DNA of 64,000 bases from Capnocytophaga sp. oral taxon 863 str. F0517 (GTDB lineage Bacteria; Bacteroidota; Bacteroidia; Flavobacteriales; Flavobacteriaceae). Position numbers and translations under genes: made by a program. The stretch's first letter is position 1. Each line of letters begins with the position of its first letter. This document shows positions 7,849-15,752 of the stretch, one piece after another. The DNA is taken from contig NZ_KE992171.1 in NCBI RefSeq assembly GCF_000466425.1, positions 176,688-240,687 on the forward strand, written 5' to 3'. The notes below the pieces were generated by a model, which saw nothing but the letters and a program-made list of their open reading frames with translations, ran no database searches and was not told the DNA's origin.

Positions 7849-9282
7849 ATGAAGAAGTATACAACAAAACTCATGACTCTTGTTATGACTGCTTCCTTGC
7901 TTGGTGCTTGTGGAGGCGGCGAAACAGAACAAAAAACGACTTCTATACCTGCAACTGATATTGTTGCAGAAGGCGAACAGGAGATGGCAGAGCTTACCTC
8001 TCCGCCTTATGTACCTAAGCCTGTGGGTACTCGTGCGGCCAAGAAGCTTAAGGTAGATTTGGAAATCATCGAGCAAGAAGGAGAAATCATGGATGGTACC
8101 AAATATCTATTTTGGACATTCGGAGGTACAGTACCAGGTAGCTTTATCCGTACTCGTGTAGGGGATGAGGTAGAATTTACCCTCAAGAACCATCAGGACA
8201 ATAAGCTCCCTCATAATATTGACCTACATGCTGTAACAGGTCCAGGAGGGGGAGCCGCAGCAAGTTTGGTAGCGCCAGGGCAACAACGTACCTTCAGCTT
8301 CAAGTGTCTTAACCCTGGACTTTACGTATATCACTGTGCACAGGCACCAGTGCCTTTGCATATTGCCAATGGGATGTACGGACTTATCTTAGTAGAACCT
8401 GAAGGAGGTCTTCCTCCAGTGGATAAGGAGTACTACGTAATGCAAGGGGATTTCTATACCGATGGTGCCTATGGAGCAGGTGGTACTCAGGCTTTTAATC
8501 AAGAAAAGGCTTTGAAAGAAACACCTGACTATATTGTATTCAACGGTAAGGTAGGTTCGCTTACTCAAGATGGTGCCCTTACTGCCAACCCAGGAGAAAC
8601 CGTACGTCTTTTTGTAGGAAACGGTGGCCCTAATATGGTATCTTCCTTCCACGTGATTGGGGAAATCTTTGATCGCGTACATGTAGAAGGGGGTAGTCTT
8701 TTGAATGAAAACGTACAGACCACCCTTATCCCTGCCGGTGGGGCTGCTATTGTAGAGTTCAAGGTAGATGTACCAGGCTCTTATGTATTGGTAGACCACT
8801 CTATCTTCCGTGCTTTCAACAAAGGTGCGCTTGGGCTTTTGGTGGCTAATGGAGAAGAAAACCGTAAAATATACGCTAAAAATGAAGCAGTTCCTTATGT
8901 GTCGGATCTAAAAATCTCTACCACTCCTAAGGATGAGGCTATCATGAATAAGACCAAAGAACAACAAATCGCCGACGGTAAAGGAATCTATACCAAAGTG
9001 TGTGTGGCCTGTCACCAAGCACAAGGACAAGGTATGGAAGGAGCTTTCCCTCCATTGGCCAAATCAGACTTCCTCAATGCCGATGTAGATAGAGCCATAG
9101 ATATCGTACTACACGGAAAACAAGGAGAGATCACTGTAAATGGCAAGAAATACAACAGTGTGATGACCCCTCAGCCACTTTCTGTACAAGAAGTAGCCGA
9201 TGTACTTACCTATGTATATAATACTTGGGATAATAGTAAGAAGGTTGTTACCCCTGAAATGGTACAAAAAATTAAAAAATAA
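7849..9282 (+). CDS. nirK: Copper nitrite reductase with C-terminal cytochrome c domain
   Basis: This 477-residue periplasmic lipoprotein should reduce nitrite to nitric oxide. A lipoprotein signal ends at Cys21 (LLGAC). The two cupredoxin domains carry the type 1 copper ligands H122, C163, H171 and M176, and the type 2 copper ligands H127, H162 and H317. The catalytic Asp is D125 (HNIDLHA) and the catalytic His is probably H268 (SFHVIGE). Residues about 370-477 form an added cytochrome c domain with CVACH at 385-389 and a likely axial Met439 (SVMTPQP), which would let it take electrons directly. All key residues are present, so it should be active. It has its own promoter and terminator, and nirV-like and sco genes follow. 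Confidence 0.95.
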   Translation: MKKYTTKLMTLVMTASLLGACGGGETEQKTTSIPATDIVAEGEQEMAELTSPPYVPKPVGTRAAKKLKVDLEIIEQEGEIMDGTKYLFWTFGGTVPGSFIRTRVGDEVEFTLKNHQDNKLPHNIDLHAVTGPGGGAAASLVAPGQQRTFSFKCLNPGLYVYHCAQAPVPLHIANGMYGLILVEPEGGLPPVDKEYYVMQGDFYTDGAYGAGGTQAFNQEKALKETPDYIVFNGKVGSLTQDGALTANPGETVRLFVGNGGPNMVSSFHVIGEIFDRVHVEGGSLLNENVQTTLIPAGGAAIVEFKVDVPGSYVLVDHSIFRAFNKGALGLLVANGEENRKIYAKNEAVPYVSDLKISTTPKDEAIMNKTKEQQIADGKGIYTKVCVACHQAQGQGMEGAFPPLAKSDFLNADVDRAIDIVLHGKQGEITVNGKKYNSVMTPQPLSVQEVADVLTYVYNTWDNSKKVVTPEMVQKIKK

Positions 9283-9289
9283 TTCAATA

Positions 9290-9317
9290 AGGGGTGCCCA
9301 AGGCACCCCTATTTTTT
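9290..9317 (+). terminator. Terminator after nirK
   Basis: An 8-bp stem (GGGGTGCC at 9291-9298, GGCACCCC at 9302-9309) with a 3-base loop is followed by TATTTTTT, a clear intrinsic terminator. Downstream genes may still be reached by readthrough. Confidence 0.9.
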
Positions 9318-9331
9318 AAACCTTATAGCTT

Positions 9332-10105
9332 ATGAAAAAACTACTCTGTATATCTTCCTTTCTTTTTCTTTTGCAAGTGGTAGCCCAAGAGGCTACTCCT
9401 ATGGTGGAAATCAAAGGGGGAACTTATATCCCTATGTACGGGGTCAAAGAAAAACAAAAGGAGACCAAGCCTGTGAAAGTGGCTTCCTTTCTCATGGATG
9501 TATATCCGGTGACTAATGCTCAATATAGAGATTTCTTAGAGAAGAATCCTCAATGGCAACGGTCTAAAATAAAAAGACTCTATGCACAGAAGAGTTACCT
9601 CTCGGCATGGAAAGGAGATTTGGACTTTGCTCCCCTTGATCTGGAGGCTCCTATCACCAATGTCTCTTGGTTTGCCGCTAAAAAATATTGTGAATGCCAG
9701 GGCAAGCGCCTCCCTACTACTGACGAATGGGAGTATGTAGCCCAAGCGGATGAGACATCGATCAATGCTCGTGACAAAAAAAGCTATTCTGATTATATTA
9801 CCAATTGGTTACAGACCCCTCGTACCTATGAAAATAAAATAGGAAGTACGAAAAAAAATTATTGGGGGGTATATGATATGTATGGCTTAGTATGGGAATG
9901 GGTCAGTGACTTCAATAGTGTGTTCTTCTCCGGAGAAGCACGCAAAGACAATTTCGGGGATGACGGTCTTTTCTGTGGAGGGAGTGCCCTCAATGCGTCA
10001 GACCTGACCAACTATGGGGCTTTCATGCGCTATTCCCTTCGTGGCAGTCTCAAAGCAAACTATACAACTAAAAACTTAGGCTTTAGATGTGCGAAGAATA
10101 AATGA
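9332..10105 (+). CDS. SUMF1/formylglycine-generating-enzyme-fold protein, NirV-like
   Basis: The 257-residue protein has a signal peptide (about 1-19, ending VVAQE) and a single SUMF1/FGE-sulfatase domain: MVEIKGGTYIPM, FLMDVYPVTNAQYRDF, ITNVSWFAAKKYCECQGKRLPT, DMYGLVWEWVSDF and the end NLGFRCAKNK. The formylglycine-generating Cys pair is not evident. Proteins of this fold beside nirK are called NirV in denitrifiers, where they are exported and of unclear function. Its position 26 bp after the nirK terminator fits that role, so NirV-like is the best description. The alternative is a generic SUMF1-domain protein unrelated to nitrite reduction. Confidence 0.8.
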   Translation: MKKLLCISSFLFLLQVVAQEATPMVEIKGGTYIPMYGVKEKQKETKPVKVASFLMDVYPVTNAQYRDFLEKNPQWQRSKIKRLYAQKSYLSAWKGDLDFAPLDLEAPITNVSWFAAKKYCECQGKRLPTTDEWEYVAQADETSINARDKKSYSDYITNWLQTPRTYENKIGSTKKNYWGVYDMYGLVWEWVSDFNSVFFSGEARKDNFGDDGLFCGGSALNASDLTNYGAFMRYSLRGSLKANYTTKNLGFRCAKNK

Positions 10106-10166
10106 CAATGAAGCGTGAAAAATGAAGAATAAAAAGTGGATAATTAATAATTAACAAATGACAATT

Positions 10167-10838
10167 ATGAAAAGGTTTTTTATCATGGCTTTAGGGGTGC
10201 TATTACTCCAAGGCTGCAAGAACAACTCAACAACATCCTCAGCAGATGCTAAGGAGGCAGAACAAACCCATGTGGAAACTACCGCTGCTCAAGAGCAGGG
10301 AGAGGTGACCAAGGCTACCGAGATTTCAGATATCTCTATCTACAATCTTCCTGAAACATGGACAACCCAAAACGGGAATGATATACAATGGAAGGACTTT
10401 AAGGGGAACGTATTGGTGGTGGTAATGATATATACCTCCTGCAAGGCGGCTTGCCCGATCCTAATTGCCGATATGCGCGATATACGCAAAACGGTCGATG
10501 CTTCCGATATGCCTCATAAGAAAAAGGTAAAGTACATCTTAGTGAGTATAGATCCTAAGGTGGATACCCCTGAACACCTCAAGAAATTTGCCCAAGAAAG
10601 CGGTATGGATGATGACCAATGGGTCTTCCTACGCTCCGATGAAGAGAAAACCCGTGAGTTTGCCGCAGTATTGGCTGTGAACTACAAGCAAATCTCTCCG
10701 GTGGACTTTTCTCACTCCAATATTATCAGTGTTTTCAATGCAGATGGAGAGCTTGCTGCACAGCAAGAAGGCCTAGGAATTGATCGTACCAGCATCGTAC
10801 AAGAGATCAGAAAACAATTAGAAAAAGTGACTGAATAA
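10167..10838 (+). CDS. SCO1/SenC family copper chaperone lipoprotein
   Basis: The 223-residue protein (counting from 10167) is a lipoprotein with Cys17 in LLLQGC, followed by a thioredoxin-fold SCO domain. The copper-binding CxxxC (TSCKAACP, Cys92 and Cys96) and the distal His183 (DFSHSNII) are all present. SCO proteins deliver copper to the CuA site of cytochrome oxidase or to other periplasmic copper enzymes. Next to nirK, delivery to the nitrite reductase is an attractive inference. An in-frame ATG at 10158 exists but falls in the AT-rich repeat-like spacer; MKRFFIMALG at 10167 is a normal signal start. No promoter was recognised in the 61-bp gap, so cotranscription with the nirV-like gene is likely. 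Confidence 0.88.
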   Translation: MKRFFIMALGVLLLQGCKNNSTTSSADAKEAEQTHVETTAAQEQGEVTKATEISDISIYNLPETWTTQNGNDIQWKDFKGNVLVVVMIYTSCKAACPILIADMRDIRKTVDASDMPHKKKVKYILVSIDPKVDTPEHLKKFAQESGMDDDQWVFLRSDEEKTREFAAVLAVNYKQISPVDFSHSNIISVFNADGELAAQQEGLGIDRTSIVQEIRKQLEKVTE

Positions 10839-10869
10839 GAGGATTCAATCAAGAGTGAAAAAATAGTAA

Positions 10870-10906
10870 TTTGGCTTTAGTATATGCTTATAAATTCGTA
10901 TTTTTG
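10870..10906 (+). promoter_or_regulatory. Probable sdaA promoter
   Basis: TATTTTTG at 10899-10906 matches TAnnTTTG exactly. The nearest upstream TTTG (10870-10873) is 25 bp away, longer than usual, so only the -7 box is well supported. The start codon is at 10925. Confidence 0.5.
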
Positions 10907-10924
10907 TGCCCCTAAAAATTTTGT

Positions 10925-12352
10925 ATGGAATACGTAAGTGTTTTTGAAATGCTTAAGATAGGAGTAGGTCCCTCCAGCTCCCATACTTTGGGGCCATGGC
11001 GTGCAGCTGAGACCTTCTTAAACGAACTCCGAGAAAGACAAATTCTAGAAAGAGTACAAAAGGTACAAGTAGACCTCTATGGATCACTTTCGCTTACAGG
11101 AAAAGGACATGCCACCGACTTGGCTGCTATGTTGGGCTTGAGTGGTACTGATCCGGAGTATATCCCTATTGATAGTATCGCTACTATCATCAACGCTATC
11201 AATCAAGATAAGAAATTGCACCTGGCTGGCGAGTGCTTCATTGATTTTGATCTAGCCACTCAGGTGGTTTTCAATAGAAGGTTCTTACCCTTCCATGCCA
11301 ATGGAATCACCTTTACAGCCGAAGGGGAGGGGATGGAAACTTATGCCTCTACGTTCTATTCTATAGGAGGGGGCTTTATCGTCAAAGAAAAAACAGAAGA
11401 GGACAAGCCTTCTCAGGTAGAGAAGGTTCATTTTCCTTACGAATTTAACTCGTCCAAGGAGCTTTTAGCTCATTGCCAAAGAGAAGATAAGAAGATTTCT
11501 GAAATCATTTTCGAGGACGAGAAAGTACTCCGAGAAGAGGCTAAGATACATTCGGAACTCTTGCGCGTATGGCATACCATGCAAGAGTGTGCCTATATAG
11601 GTTGCCATACCGAAGGTATCCTCCCTGGAGGGCTCAATGTAAGGCGTAGGGCTTATGATATTCACAAGAAGCTCTTAGGAGAAATTCCAGCCTATGAAGG
11701 ACTTGATGCTTGGCTGGCAGCCATTAGAAATAAAAAAGTAGAATTCCGCGAAATTCTCAAGTGGGTTACTTGTTTCTCCTTAGCGGTCAATGAGGTCAAT
11801 GCCTCTTTAGGCCGAGTGGTAACCGCCCCTACCAATGGTAGTGCAGGGGTGATTCCTGCTGTATTGCTCTACTACTTAGCAATAGACAACCACCAAGCAG
11901 GCGATAAAGAAATCGAACAATTCCTGCTTACAGCTGGGATCATTGGTAGTCTTTTCAAAAAAGGAGCCACTATCTCGGCAGCAATGGGAGGCTGTCAGGC
12001 TGAAATAGGAGTGTCCTCGGCTATGGCAGCGGCAGGCCTATGTGAGCTATGGGGTGGTACACCCGAGCAGGTGATGATCGCAGCAGAGATAGCTATGGAA
12101 CACCACTTAGGACTTACCTGCGACCCTATAGGGGGGTTGGTACAAATCCCATGTATAGAACGCAATGCGATGGGGGCGGTGAAGGCTATCAATGCGGCTG
12201 AACTCGCTCTGGAAACAGACCCTAAAAATGCCAAGGTACCTTTGGATAAGGTTATCCAAACCATGTGGCAGACCGCCCAAGATATGAATACCAAGTACAA
12301 GGAAACCTCCGAAGCAGGCCTTGCGGTAGCTGTAAGTGTAGCCGATTGCTAA
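10925..12352 (+). CDS. sdaA: L-serine ammonia-lyase, iron-sulfur dependent
   Basis: The 475-residue single-chain enzyme deaminates L-serine to pyruvate and ammonia with a [4Fe-4S] cluster. The beta domain starts with SVFEMLKIGVGPSSSHTLGP. The alpha domain carries the three likely cluster cysteines in GGCQAEIGVSS, LTCDPIGGLV and IPCIERNAMG, plus APTNGSAGVIPAVLLYY. Length and domain order fit the fused SdaA/SdaB class. It is followed one base later by nth, so the two are probably cotranscribed. In amino-acid-fermenting oral flavobacteria, serine catabolism is a plausible energy source. Confidence 0.95.
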   Translation: MEYVSVFEMLKIGVGPSSSHTLGPWRAAETFLNELRERQILERVQKVQVDLYGSLSLTGKGHATDLAAMLGLSGTDPEYIPIDSIATIINAINQDKKLHLAGECFIDFDLATQVVFNRRFLPFHANGITFTAEGEGMETYASTFYSIGGGFIVKEKTEEDKPSQVEKVHFPYEFNSSKELLAHCQREDKKISEIIFEDEKVLREEAKIHSELLRVWHTMQECAYIGCHTEGILPGGLNVRRRAYDIHKKLLGEIPAYEGLDAWLAAIRNKKVEFREILKWVTCFSLAVNEVNASLGRVVTAPTNGSAGVIPAVLLYYLAIDNHQAGDKEIEQFLLTAGIIGSLFKKGATISAAMGGCQAEIGVSSAMAAAGLCELWGGTPEQVMIAAEIAMEHHLGLTCDPIGGLVQIPCIERNAMGAVKAINAAELALETDPKNAKVPLDKVIQTMWQTAQDMNTKYKETSEAGLAVAVSVADC

Positions 12353-12353
12353 G

Positions 12354-12986
12354 ATGACTAAGAGAGAGAAAGTACGCCTTATCATGGAGAAGCTCGACGA
12401 GCTCTTTCCTGACCCACTTGTTCCTTTGGATCATAAAGATCCTTATACGCTGCTTATAGCTGTAATTCTTTCAGCCCAGTGTACCGATGCAAGGGTGAAC
12501 CAAATTACCCCACTGCTCTTTGCCAAGGCGGACAACCCCTATGATATGGTCAAGCTAAGTGAAGAGGAAATACGAGAGATTATAAAGCCGGTGGGACTTT
12601 CCCCTATGAAGGCACATGGCATCTATCATCTCTCTCATATACTGATAGAAAAATACGAGGGGCAGGTGCCCCAGTCCTTTGAGGGCTTGGAAGCCCTTCC
12701 TTCGGTAGGGCATAAGACGGCCAGTGTAGTGATGAGCACAGCCTTTGGCGTGCCCGCCTTTCCGGTAGATACCCACATACATCGCATGCTTTTCCGCTGG
12801 GGGCTCTCCGATGGCTCTTCGGTGGTGCAAACCGAAAAAGATGCAAAAAAAGCCTTTCCTAAGCGAAAATGGAACAAACTCCATTTGCAGATTATCTACT
12901 ATGCCAGGGAATATTCCCCTGCTCGTGGCTGGAGTCTTGACAAAGATGTTATTACAGCAATGATTAATACCAATAATGATCAATGA
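12354..12986 (+). CDS. nth: Endonuclease III, variant lacking the [4Fe-4S] cysteines
   Basis: The 210-residue DNA glycosylase/AP lyase removes oxidised pyrimidines in base-excision repair. The helix-hairpin-helix LPSVGHKTASVV with the catalytic Lys is present, as is the catalytic Asp in PVDTHIHR. The four C-terminal cysteines that hold the [4Fe-4S] cluster in E. coli Nth are absent. The end reads YAREYSPARGWSLDKD and has no Cys; the only Cys in the protein is near the N-terminus (SAQCTD). The last residues (INTNNDQ) are encoded by the first copy of a 23-bp tandem repeat, so the C-terminus has probably been reshaped. It begins one base after sdaA. Confidence 0.92.
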   Translation: MTKREKVRLIMEKLDELFPDPLVPLDHKDPYTLLIAVILSAQCTDARVNQITPLLFAKADNPYDMVKLSEEEIREIIKPVGLSPMKAHGIYHLSHILIEKYEGQVPQSFEGLEALPSVGHKTASVVMSTAFGVPAFPVDTHIHRMLFRWGLSDGSSVVQTEKDAKKAFPKRKWNKLHLQIIYYAREYSPARGWSLDKDVITAMINTNNDQ

Positions 12987-13026
12987 TTAATGGCAATAAT
13001 GATCAATGATTAATGGCAATAATGAT
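12971..13026. repeat. Tandem 23-bp repeat spanning the end of nth
   Basis: The 23-base unit beginning CAATAATGATCAATG is present at 12971-12993 and, identically, at 12994-13016, with a partial third copy at 13017-13026. The first copy includes the nth stop codon (12984-12986). Confidence 0.9.
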
Positions 13027-13053
13027 TCGAATAATTGACATTATTTGTAAGCA

Positions 13054-13090
13054 AAAAAGAGGTAAAAACAATTTGTTTTTACCTCTTTTT
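13054..13090. terminator. Bidirectional terminator between nth and metE
   Basis: A 16-bp perfect stem (13054-13069 with 13075-13090, loop AATTT) centred on AGAGGTAAAAAC / GTTTTTACCTCT carries A- and T-rich arms on both sides, suitable for the convergent nth and metE transcripts. Confidence 0.85.
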
Positions 13091-13109
13091 ATAATAATAA
13101 TTTTTATAA

Positions 13110-13161
13110 ATTAATCATTAATCATTAATCATTAATCATTAATCATTAACCATTAACCATT
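13110..13161. repeat. Heptamer tandem repeat abutting the metE stop
   Basis: Five copies of ATTAATC (13110-13144) are followed by two of ATTAACC (13145-13158) and a trailing ATT. The array ends exactly at the metE stop codon (minus strand, 13160-13162). Unlike CRISPR, the units are contiguous with no spacers. Confidence 0.9.
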
Positions 13162-15466
13162 ATTTCTTGTATTCCTCGCGGAGTTTCTTAGCTGTTTCCA
13201 CCATGGCGGTAAGGGCTGATTTGGTTTCTTCCCAGTGACGAGTCTTCAGACCGCAGTCAGGGTTTACCCAAAGGTTGCGGAAAGGAACAACAGCGATGGC
13301 TTTTTTCATCAGCTGGTAGATTTCGTCCTTAGAAGGTACACGAGGAGAGTGGATGTCATATACTCCAGGGCCTATTTCGTTAGGATACTTGAAGTCGGCA
13401 AATACATCCAAGAGTTCCATCTGAGAGCGAGAACATTCGATGGTGATCACGTCTGCATCCATGTCGGCGATGGCCTCGATCATATCGTTGAACTCGGAGT
13501 AGCACATGTGGGTATGGATTTGGGTTTGGTCTTCCACGCCAGAGGCAGAGATACGGAAGGCCTTGATCGCCCAGTCAAAATATGCTTGCCAGTCAGCCTT
13601 ACGTAGCGGTAAGCCCTCACGGATAGCAGGTTCGTCGATTTGAATAACCTTGATACCTGCTTTTTCGAGATCTACTACCTCATCACGGATGGCAAGGGCT
13701 ATCTGGGTAGCTGTTTCAGAACGAGGTTGGTCATCACGTACGAAAGACCACTGTAGGATAGTCACAGGCCCGGTGAGCATACCTTTTACAGGAAGCTTAG
13801 TGAGGGACTGTGCAAACTTACTCCAGCGAACAGTCATAGGTTTTGGACGAGATACATCTCCGTAGATAATAGGAGGTTTCACGCAACGAGAACCGTAGCT
13901 CTGTACCCAACCGAATTTGGAGAAAGTATAACCGCTGAGGAGCTCTCCGAAGTATTCCACCATGTCGTTGCGCTCGAACTCACCATGTACCAATACATCG
14001 ATACCGGTTTGCTCTTGCCAACGGATAGACTCTTCGATTTCTTTTTCCAATTTTTGGTCGTATTCTGCTTGAGAAAGGGTACCTTTGTTGAAGGAAGCTC
14101 TCCAAGAACGCACCTCAGCTGTTTGAGGGAAAGAACCAATAGTAGTGGTAGGGAATAGCGGTAAGTGTAGGGCTTCTTCTTGTACCTTTTGACGGGTAGC
14201 GAAGGCACTCTTACGCTGGCTATCCTTATCAGTAATAGCCTTAACACGAGCTTTTACTTCAGGATTGTGGATAAGGGTAGAAGTCTTGCGGTTTTGAGCA
14301 GCCTTTTTGTTTTCCTCGAAGATAGCCTTTACCTCAGGGCTTAGGTCATGACCTAAAGTAAGGGACTTGAGGGTAGCCAATTCTTTAACTTTTTGCTTAG
14401 CGAAGGCCAACCATTGCTTGATCTCAGGGGTAAGTACCTTTTCGTTGTTCTCCAACTCCAAGTTACAAGGAGAGTGGAGCAATGAAGAAGAGGTCGCCAA
14501 ATAGATACGATCCTCACCGATCACTTCTTTAACCTTTTCGATTAGGGCAAGAGAGTGTTCGAAGTTGTTTTTCCAAATATTACGTCCATCTACAATACCG
14601 ATAGAAAGTTTTTTATCCTTAGGAAGTGCTTTTAGAACACTATCAAGTTGAGCAGCTGCACGTACTAAGTCGATGTGTAGTACATCAAGTGGTAGAGATA
14701 CAGCCAGTTCGGTATTGTTGTCCAAAGCACCGAAGTAAGTGGTAAGGATAAATTCGGTATTAGGGAATTTGGCCTTAAGCTCAGCATATACTTTTTTGTA
14801 AGTGGCGGCTGCACCTTCAGGGAGGTCAAGTACCAAGTAAGGCTCGTCAATCTGGATGGTTTTAGCTCCAGCATCCACAAGGCTCTGTACCAGCTCTATG
14901 TATACAGGGAGTAAGCGATCGGCCAGTTCCAAGCGGTGGAAGCCAGCTTCTTTTTCTTTACCTAAGAGTAGGTAAGAGACGATTCCAAGGAGAACAGGTT
15001 TGGTTTCAACCCCATGTTTTTTAGCTAAGTTGTATTCTTGTAGCGGTTTATTTACCTTGATAGAAAAGGCTTGATTTTTAGTAAATTCAGGTACGATATA
15101 GTGGTAGTTGGTATCGAACCATTTGGTCATTTCAGAGGCAGTAACATCGATTCCATCCTTTTGGTAACCACGAGCGATGGCAAAGTATTGCTTAAGTTCA
15201 GAGAGGCTTTGGGTAGGGGCAAAGCGCTCAGGGATGGCATTGATTGTAAAGGAAAAATCCAATACTTGGTCATATAACGAAAAATCGTTAGAAGGGATAA
15301 GGTCGATACCCGCTTCTTTTTGCAAAGTCCAGTTATGTACACGGATTTGTTCCGCTACAGCAAGCAGCTCTTCTTCACTGAGTTTTCCCTCCCAGAAGGC
15401 TTCATTGGCTTTCTTAAGCTCTCGCTTCTCTCCGATACGCGGATAGCCTAATACATTTGTTTTCAT
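13160..15466 (-). CDS. metE: Cobalamin-independent methionine synthase
   Basis: The 768-residue enzyme transfers the methyl group of 5-methyltetrahydrofolate (polyglutamate) to homocysteine. The start at 15466 gives the canonical MKTNVLGYPRIGEKRELKKA; an upstream in-frame ATG at 15550 lies beyond the promoter and is rejected. The two barrel halves are complete. Zinc ligands match the family: H653 and C655 (THMCYS), E677 (TIECS) and C738 (NPDCGLKTR). A strong promoter at 15521-15550 leaves a leader of only about 50 bases, too short for a SAM or cobalamin riboswitch. Confidence 0.96.
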   Translation of the reverse strand: MKTNVLGYPRIGEKRELKKANEAFWEGKLSEEELLAVAEQIRVHNWTLQKEAGIDLIPSNDFSLYDQVLDFSFTINAIPERFAPTQSLSELKQYFAIARGYQKDGIDVTASEMTKWFDTNYHYIVPEFTKNQAFSIKVNKPLQEYNLAKKHGVETKPVLLGIVSYLLLGKEKEAGFHRLELADRLLPVYIELVQSLVDAGAKTIQIDEPYLVLDLPEGAAATYKKVYAELKAKFPNTEFILTTYFGALDNNTELAVSLPLDVLHIDLVRAAAQLDSVLKALPKDKKLSIGIVDGRNIWKNNFEHSLALIEKVKEVIGEDRIYLATSSSLLHSPCNLELENNEKVLTPEIKQWLAFAKQKVKELATLKSLTLGHDLSPEVKAIFEENKKAAQNRKTSTLIHNPEVKARVKAITDKDSQRKSAFATRQKVQEEALHLPLFPTTTIGSFPQTAEVRSWRASFNKGTLSQAEYDQKLEKEIEESIRWQEQTGIDVLVHGEFERNDMVEYFGELLSGYTFSKFGWVQSYGSRCVKPPIIYGDVSRPKPMTVRWSKFAQSLTKLPVKGMLTGPVTILQWSFVRDDQPRSETATQIALAIRDEVVDLEKAGIKVIQIDEPAIREGLPLRKADWQAYFDWAIKAFRISASGVEDQTQIHTHMCYSEFNDMIEAIADMDADVITIECSRSQMELLDVFADFKYPNEIGPGVYDIHSPRVPSKDEIYQLMKKAIAVVPFRNLWVNPDCGLKTRHWEETKSALTAMVETAKKLREEYKK

Positions 15467-15520
15467 ATTCAATAATTTATTTCTAATGATACTTAAAATA
15501 AGTTTTTGCTTTTCAGGGTG

Positions 15521-15550
15521 CAAAGATATAATATAATATTCTAACATCAA
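15521..15550 (-). promoter_or_regulatory. metE promoter (Bacteroidota type)
   Basis: Read on the minus strand, TATCTTTG lies at 15521-15528 and TTG at 15548-15550 with a 19-bp spacer, an ideal match. Transcription would begin near 15515. Confidence 0.8.
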
Positions 15551-15703
15551 AATTTTTTTTGAAAAAAATATATGATGTAAAAATATTCTATCAAAAGCGT
15601 TTTATTGTAGCATAAATATCTAAACTAAAAGATTTAATAATGGATATGACTCAATAGCTTAAACATTAACAAAAAATTACATATAAGAATAACAAAAAGT
15701 CGC

Positions 15704-15711
15704 TATTTTTG
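15704..15711 (+). promoter_or_regulatory. -7 box of the TonB receptor gene
   Basis: TATTTTTG matches TAnnTTTG 42 bp before the ATG. No TTG is found at the expected distance upstream, so the promoter may need an activator. Confidence 0.5.
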
Positions 15712-15752
15712 CAGCTTTAAAAACAACAATAACGAACTAATTCTTTAAGAAG

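Noticed and set aside
7618-8076. Minus-strand frame overlapping the start of nirK and its promoter
   Set aside because: It covers the signal peptide of nirK and the -7 box; its composition (many Cys, Arg, Ser, His) is that of a shadow.
13110-13161. Possible CRISPR array
   Set aside because: Units are 7 bases and contiguous, with no spacers, and no cas gene is present in the window.
13235-13606. 123-residue plus-strand frame inside metE
   Set aside because: It is antisense to the zinc-binding region of metE, which is fully conserved.
15467-15515. SAM or cobalamin riboswitch in front of metE
   Set aside because: The promoter at 15521-15550 leaves a leader of about 50 bases, too short for either class, and no conserved core was seen.
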